8,388 nt of DNA from Sulfurimonas sp. (GTDB lineage Bacteria > Campylobacterota > Campylobacteria > Campylobacterales > Sulfurimonadaceae), in the NCBI GenBank assembly GCA_027066935.1, contig JAMOMX010000349.1, positions 1 to 8,388 on the forward strand, written 5' to 3'. The translations under genes were made by a program, and so were the position numbers. Numbering within the stretch: position 1 is the stretch's first letter; the number at the start of each line of letters is the position of its first letter. Under the pieces are notes generated by a model. The model saw only the letters and a list, made by a program, of their open reading frames with translations, was not told the origin of the DNA and searched no databases. Below are positions 6,314-8,388 of the stretch, piece after piece.

Positions 6314-7592
6314 TTTTGCCTTTCTTGTTTTGTTTACATTTTTTTATTTTTTCGTAATGCTCTAAGACTTCAGGTTCATTACCACCATCTAGTTTCATAA
6401 CTTCTAGTATCAATTTTTTAGCTTTTAAACACTCTCCTAATTTATAATAACCCCAAGCCATAGAATCAAGATAATAGGAGGAGTTTGGTTGTTGTTTTAA
6501 TGCTTTTTGTATATATGCCATACCTAGTTTAACATCTATTTCATGGTCAATTAAAAGGTATCCAAGATAGTTAAGATATAAAGCATTATCATCATCTATT
6601 TGAAGTACTCTTTTTAATTTATTTATAACTCTACTTTGCATCCCTATATCATTTTTGTCTTTAGCTGATTCATATTCAAAAATAGCGTTTTGACCTAAAT
6701 AATCTATCTCTGCTGTGTCATTATAAATTTTCATTGCTTGCTTAGTTGCTTTATCATAGTTTTTTAATTGTATATAAAGTTGCAAAAGTAATTTATCATC
6801 ACTAGAGCTATTTTCTAAAAAAGTCATCAGCTTTATATAATCTTTTTTATATCCATAAATTTGAATAATTTTTTTAGCTATCTCTTCATCTTTATCAATT
6901 TCATATAATCTTAAATAGGTTGATAATAAACCATCTATATCATTCTCATCACTATAAAAACTAAGCAATCTATTACATATTAATTTTGAGCATCTATACA
7001 TCATGGAGTGGGATTCTAGTTGAGCTATGGCATCTTTTTTTCTATCCATATTTACATAAAGAATTACAGAGAGTCTATCTAAAACTTTTTCATTAAAATC
7101 TTTTGCATAAGCACTCTCTAAATATTTTAAAGCAGTATCATATTTTTGAAGTTTAACATATATTTCGCTAACTAGTATATAATCGTTAACCTCTTGTGAT
7201 TCTTGAACTAAAAGTATCGCTATTGTTTTAGCAAGTTCAAGTTCATTTAGCCCAATTAAAGCTATTATTTTTATTCGTATAAGATTAAAATCTTTAAACT
7301 CACCTAAAGTAATTTCATCTATTCTTTTTACAATTTTTGCATATTGTTTAACTGATAAATCATTTTTTAAAGAGCGGTACAGATACTCTTTTTTACCAGA
7401 TTTTATATATAACGTATTAAATATGTCAGATGCTATAGTATAGTTTTTTAGTTCTTCTGCTCTTAGAGCTATAAGAATCATTTTATCTTCTTGCTCAAAA
7501 GCTTTTTTATTATTTGCTACTTGAAGATTAGGTGATATACTACATCCACTAAACGCAAATAATAAAAAAAATATAACTAGGTAGTTATACAT
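6300..7592 (-). CDS. TPR-repeat lipoprotein
   Basis: About 430 residues. I place the start at the ATG at 7590-7592, because GGGA (7599-7602) lies six bases before it and because it begins the hydrophobic signal MYNYLVIFFLLFAFSGCSI directly. An earlier in-frame ATG at 7611-7613 would add only MNVPGLI. FSGC gives a probable lipobox, with Phe rather than Leu at -3 and Cys17 as the lipidated residue, so the mature protein should be tethered to a membrane facing the periplasm. The rest is helical and TPR-like: EIYVKLQKYDTALKYLESAY, QLYIQLKNYDKATKQAMKIY, NALYLNYLGYLLID..AYIQKAL, and YLDSMAWGYYKLGECLKAKK. This C-terminal block recurs in many proteobacterial TPR proteins. TPRs are protein-binding scaffolds; the partner is unknown. 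The tail is very Lys-rich. The stop overlaps trpC by 14 bases, and the start overlaps the YkgJ-like gene by 8. Confidence 0.85.
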   Translation of the reverse strand: MYNYLVIFFLLFAFSGCSISPNLQVANNKKAFEQEDKMILIALRAEELKNYTIASDIFNTLYIKSGKKEYLYRSLKNDLSVKQYAKIVKRIDEITLGEFKDFNLIRIKIIALIGLNELELAKTIAILLVQESQEVNDYILVSEIYVKLQKYDTALKYLESAYAKDFNEKVLDRLSVILYVNMDRKKDAIAQLESHSMMYRCSKLICNRLLSFYSDENDIDGLLSTYLRLYEIDKDEEIAKKIIQIYGYKKDYIKLMTFLENSSSDDKLLLQLYIQLKNYDKATKQAMKIYNDTAEIDYLGQNAIFEYESAKDKNDIGMQSRVINKLKRVLQIDDDNALYLNYLGYLLIDHEIDVKLGMAYIQKALKQQPNSSYYLDSMAWGYYKLGECLKAKKLILEVMKLDGGNEPEVLEHYEKIKKCKQNKKGKNDFR

Positions 7593-7965
7593 TATCAATC
7601 CCGGGACATTCATCTTTTAATTCACCAATTTTTGTTTTATAATAATCCCAAAATGGAAATGTTTTACATTGAGTTGGTCTAGCATCATAAATTTTGCAAC
7701 CATTTAACTCTTTATTATAAAAAATACATTCATAACTACCATCAACCTTGTTCTCTTTTATGGAGTATTTGTAACCCTTTTTAAAAAGGTATTTTGACAC
7801 AAGTTGTTTAATATCAATAAACAAAGCCTCACTTATTGCTAAAGCTTCATTTTTTGTAACATATATATAACCACTCTCTCCAGTGCAACATCTTCCCTGA
7901 CACTCTTTACATGCTAAAGGGTTAAAGGTAAAATTATAACCATCTTTTTTTATTAGATTTGACAT
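7585..7965 (-). CDS. YkgJ-family cysteine-cluster protein (putative Zn/Fe binding)
   Basis: This 126-residue cytoplasmic protein carries eight cysteines in the pattern of the CxxCxxxCC family (YkgJ/PF03692): Cys19, Cys22, Cys26 and Cys27 in CKECQGRCC, then Cys80, Cys90, Cys100 (in ARPTQCKTFPFW, a highly conserved family segment) and Cys120. The family is predicted to bind zinc or an iron-sulfur cluster; its biochemical role is not established. The start ATG overlaps the end of the methyltransferase gene by 13 bases and has only a weak AAAG-like ribosome binding site, so translation is probably coupled. The 3' end overlaps the TPR lipoprotein start (ATGTATAA), again suggesting coupling. All family cysteines are present, so it appears intact. 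Confidence 0.9.
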   Translation of the reverse strand: MSNLIKKDGYNFTFNPLACKECQGRCCTGESGYIYVTKNEALAISEALFIDIKQLVSKYLFKKGYKYSIKENKVDGSYECIFYNKELNGCKIYDARPTQCKTFPFWDYYKTKIGELKDECPGIDNV

Positions 7966-8388
7966 TTTATACTTTGCGTATTTGCTTTTTTATAGATATT
8001 TTGTGCACTTTTTGAGATTTTATCACCATCAAAACTAATAAATGGTTCATGAATTTTCATCAAGGAATTAGAACCATTTCTAGCATGTACTAACACCAAT
8101 GAAGCTACTCTATCTATCTTTGGATGAACAAATTGGACATCTACAACTTTCATCTTTACTTTTGCTAACTCAGCACAAATTTCGCCAAAATATATAGCAT
8201 CATAACAAAAGACAAAGTGAGATCTTGGTTTTAAAAGCTGTGATACTTTTTTGAAAAAATCACTTATTGGTAGGTTTACATTGTACCTAGCATTAAACAA
8301 CATCTCATCTTCACTTTTTGTACTTTTTGAATGATAAAAAGGTGGGTTTGAAACTATATAATCATATTTTTTCTCAAACTGATACGTT
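7953..8388 (-). CDS. N6-adenine methyltransferase, TrmN6 (YfiC)-like, C-terminal part (5' end outside the window)
   Basis: The frame is open from the right edge to the stop at 7953-7955, giving 144 visible codons. It does not begin at the internal ATG at 8301-8303: in-frame sequence upstream reads YDYIVSNPPFYHS. The NPPF tetrad (8337-8348) is the catalytic loop of N6-adenine and related amino-methyltransferases. The following region (NLPISDFFKKVSQLLKPRSHFVFCY, ending VHPKIDRVASLVLVHARNG) resembles the end of tRNA1(Val) adenine-37 N6-methyltransferase. The SAM-binding motif I lies beyond the window, so it cannot be checked. An RNA base in tRNA-Val is the likeliest substrate, but a protein N5-glutamine methyltransferase (PrmC/HemK type) also has NPPY; the C-terminal part fits TrmN6 better. 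It is the first visible gene of the overlapping four-gene string. Confidence 0.8.
   Translation of the reverse strand, partial: TYQFEKKYDYIVSNPPFYHSKSTKSEDEMLFNARYNVNLPISDFFKKVSQLLKPRSHFVFCYDAIYFGEICAELAKVKMKVVDVQFVHPKIDRVASLVLVHARNGSNSLMKIHEPFISFDGDKISKSAQNIYKKANTQSIKCQI

Noticed and set aside
8301..8303. Internal ATG as start of the methyltransferase gene
   Set aside because: The frame is open upstream to the window edge and encodes the conserved SNPPFY catalytic motif there, so the gene starts outside the window.

Overview
The window looks like a chromosomal stretch from an AT-rich Campylobacterota bacterium of the Sulfurimonas/Arcobacter type. The grounds are strong A+T bias, promoters built from a TTTGN-TATAAT box without a clear -35 element, a quinone-linked malate oxidoreductase, and short, tightly overlapping gene strings. 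This placement is inference from composition and gene content, not a database match. I see no rRNA, tRNA, CRISPR array, insertion sequence or phage gene.

Left end (1-897, minus): the 5' part of a gene that leaves the window at base 1. It encodes the N-terminal retention module of a LapA-type, type I-secreted surface adhesin, with a TAAG di-alanine site of the kind cut by LapG proteases. After it come 60 uninterrupted Asp-Thr dipeptides that reach the window edge. A TTTGT-TATATT promoter and a perfect 14-bp palindrome lie just upstream. Next, also on the minus strand, is a small GNAT-family N-acetyltransferase (1042-1461).

Centre (1518-5518, plus): a 56-bp divergent spacer carries the promoter of a malate:quinone oxidoreductase (mqo). 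After a second promoter come a YbiT-type ABC-F ATPase and, starting on the base after its stop codon, a protein with residues resembling the fumarylacetoacetate hydrolase (FAH) fold.

Right part (5525-8388, minus): four genes that all overlap and converge on the central pair with only 6 bp between stop codons. In transcription order they are a 5'-truncated TrmN6-like N6-adenine methyltransferase, a YkgJ-type cysteine-cluster protein, a TPR lipoprotein and trpC (indole-3-glycerol-phosphate synthase). They are probably co-transcribed, although their functions (RNA or protein modification, metal binding, envelope, tryptophan synthesis) do not form one obvious pathway.

Most of the window is ordinary housekeeping sequence. 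The part most worth following is the cut-off adhesin with its codon-scrambled Asp-Thr tract. The FAH-like protein tied to the ABC-F gene comes second.
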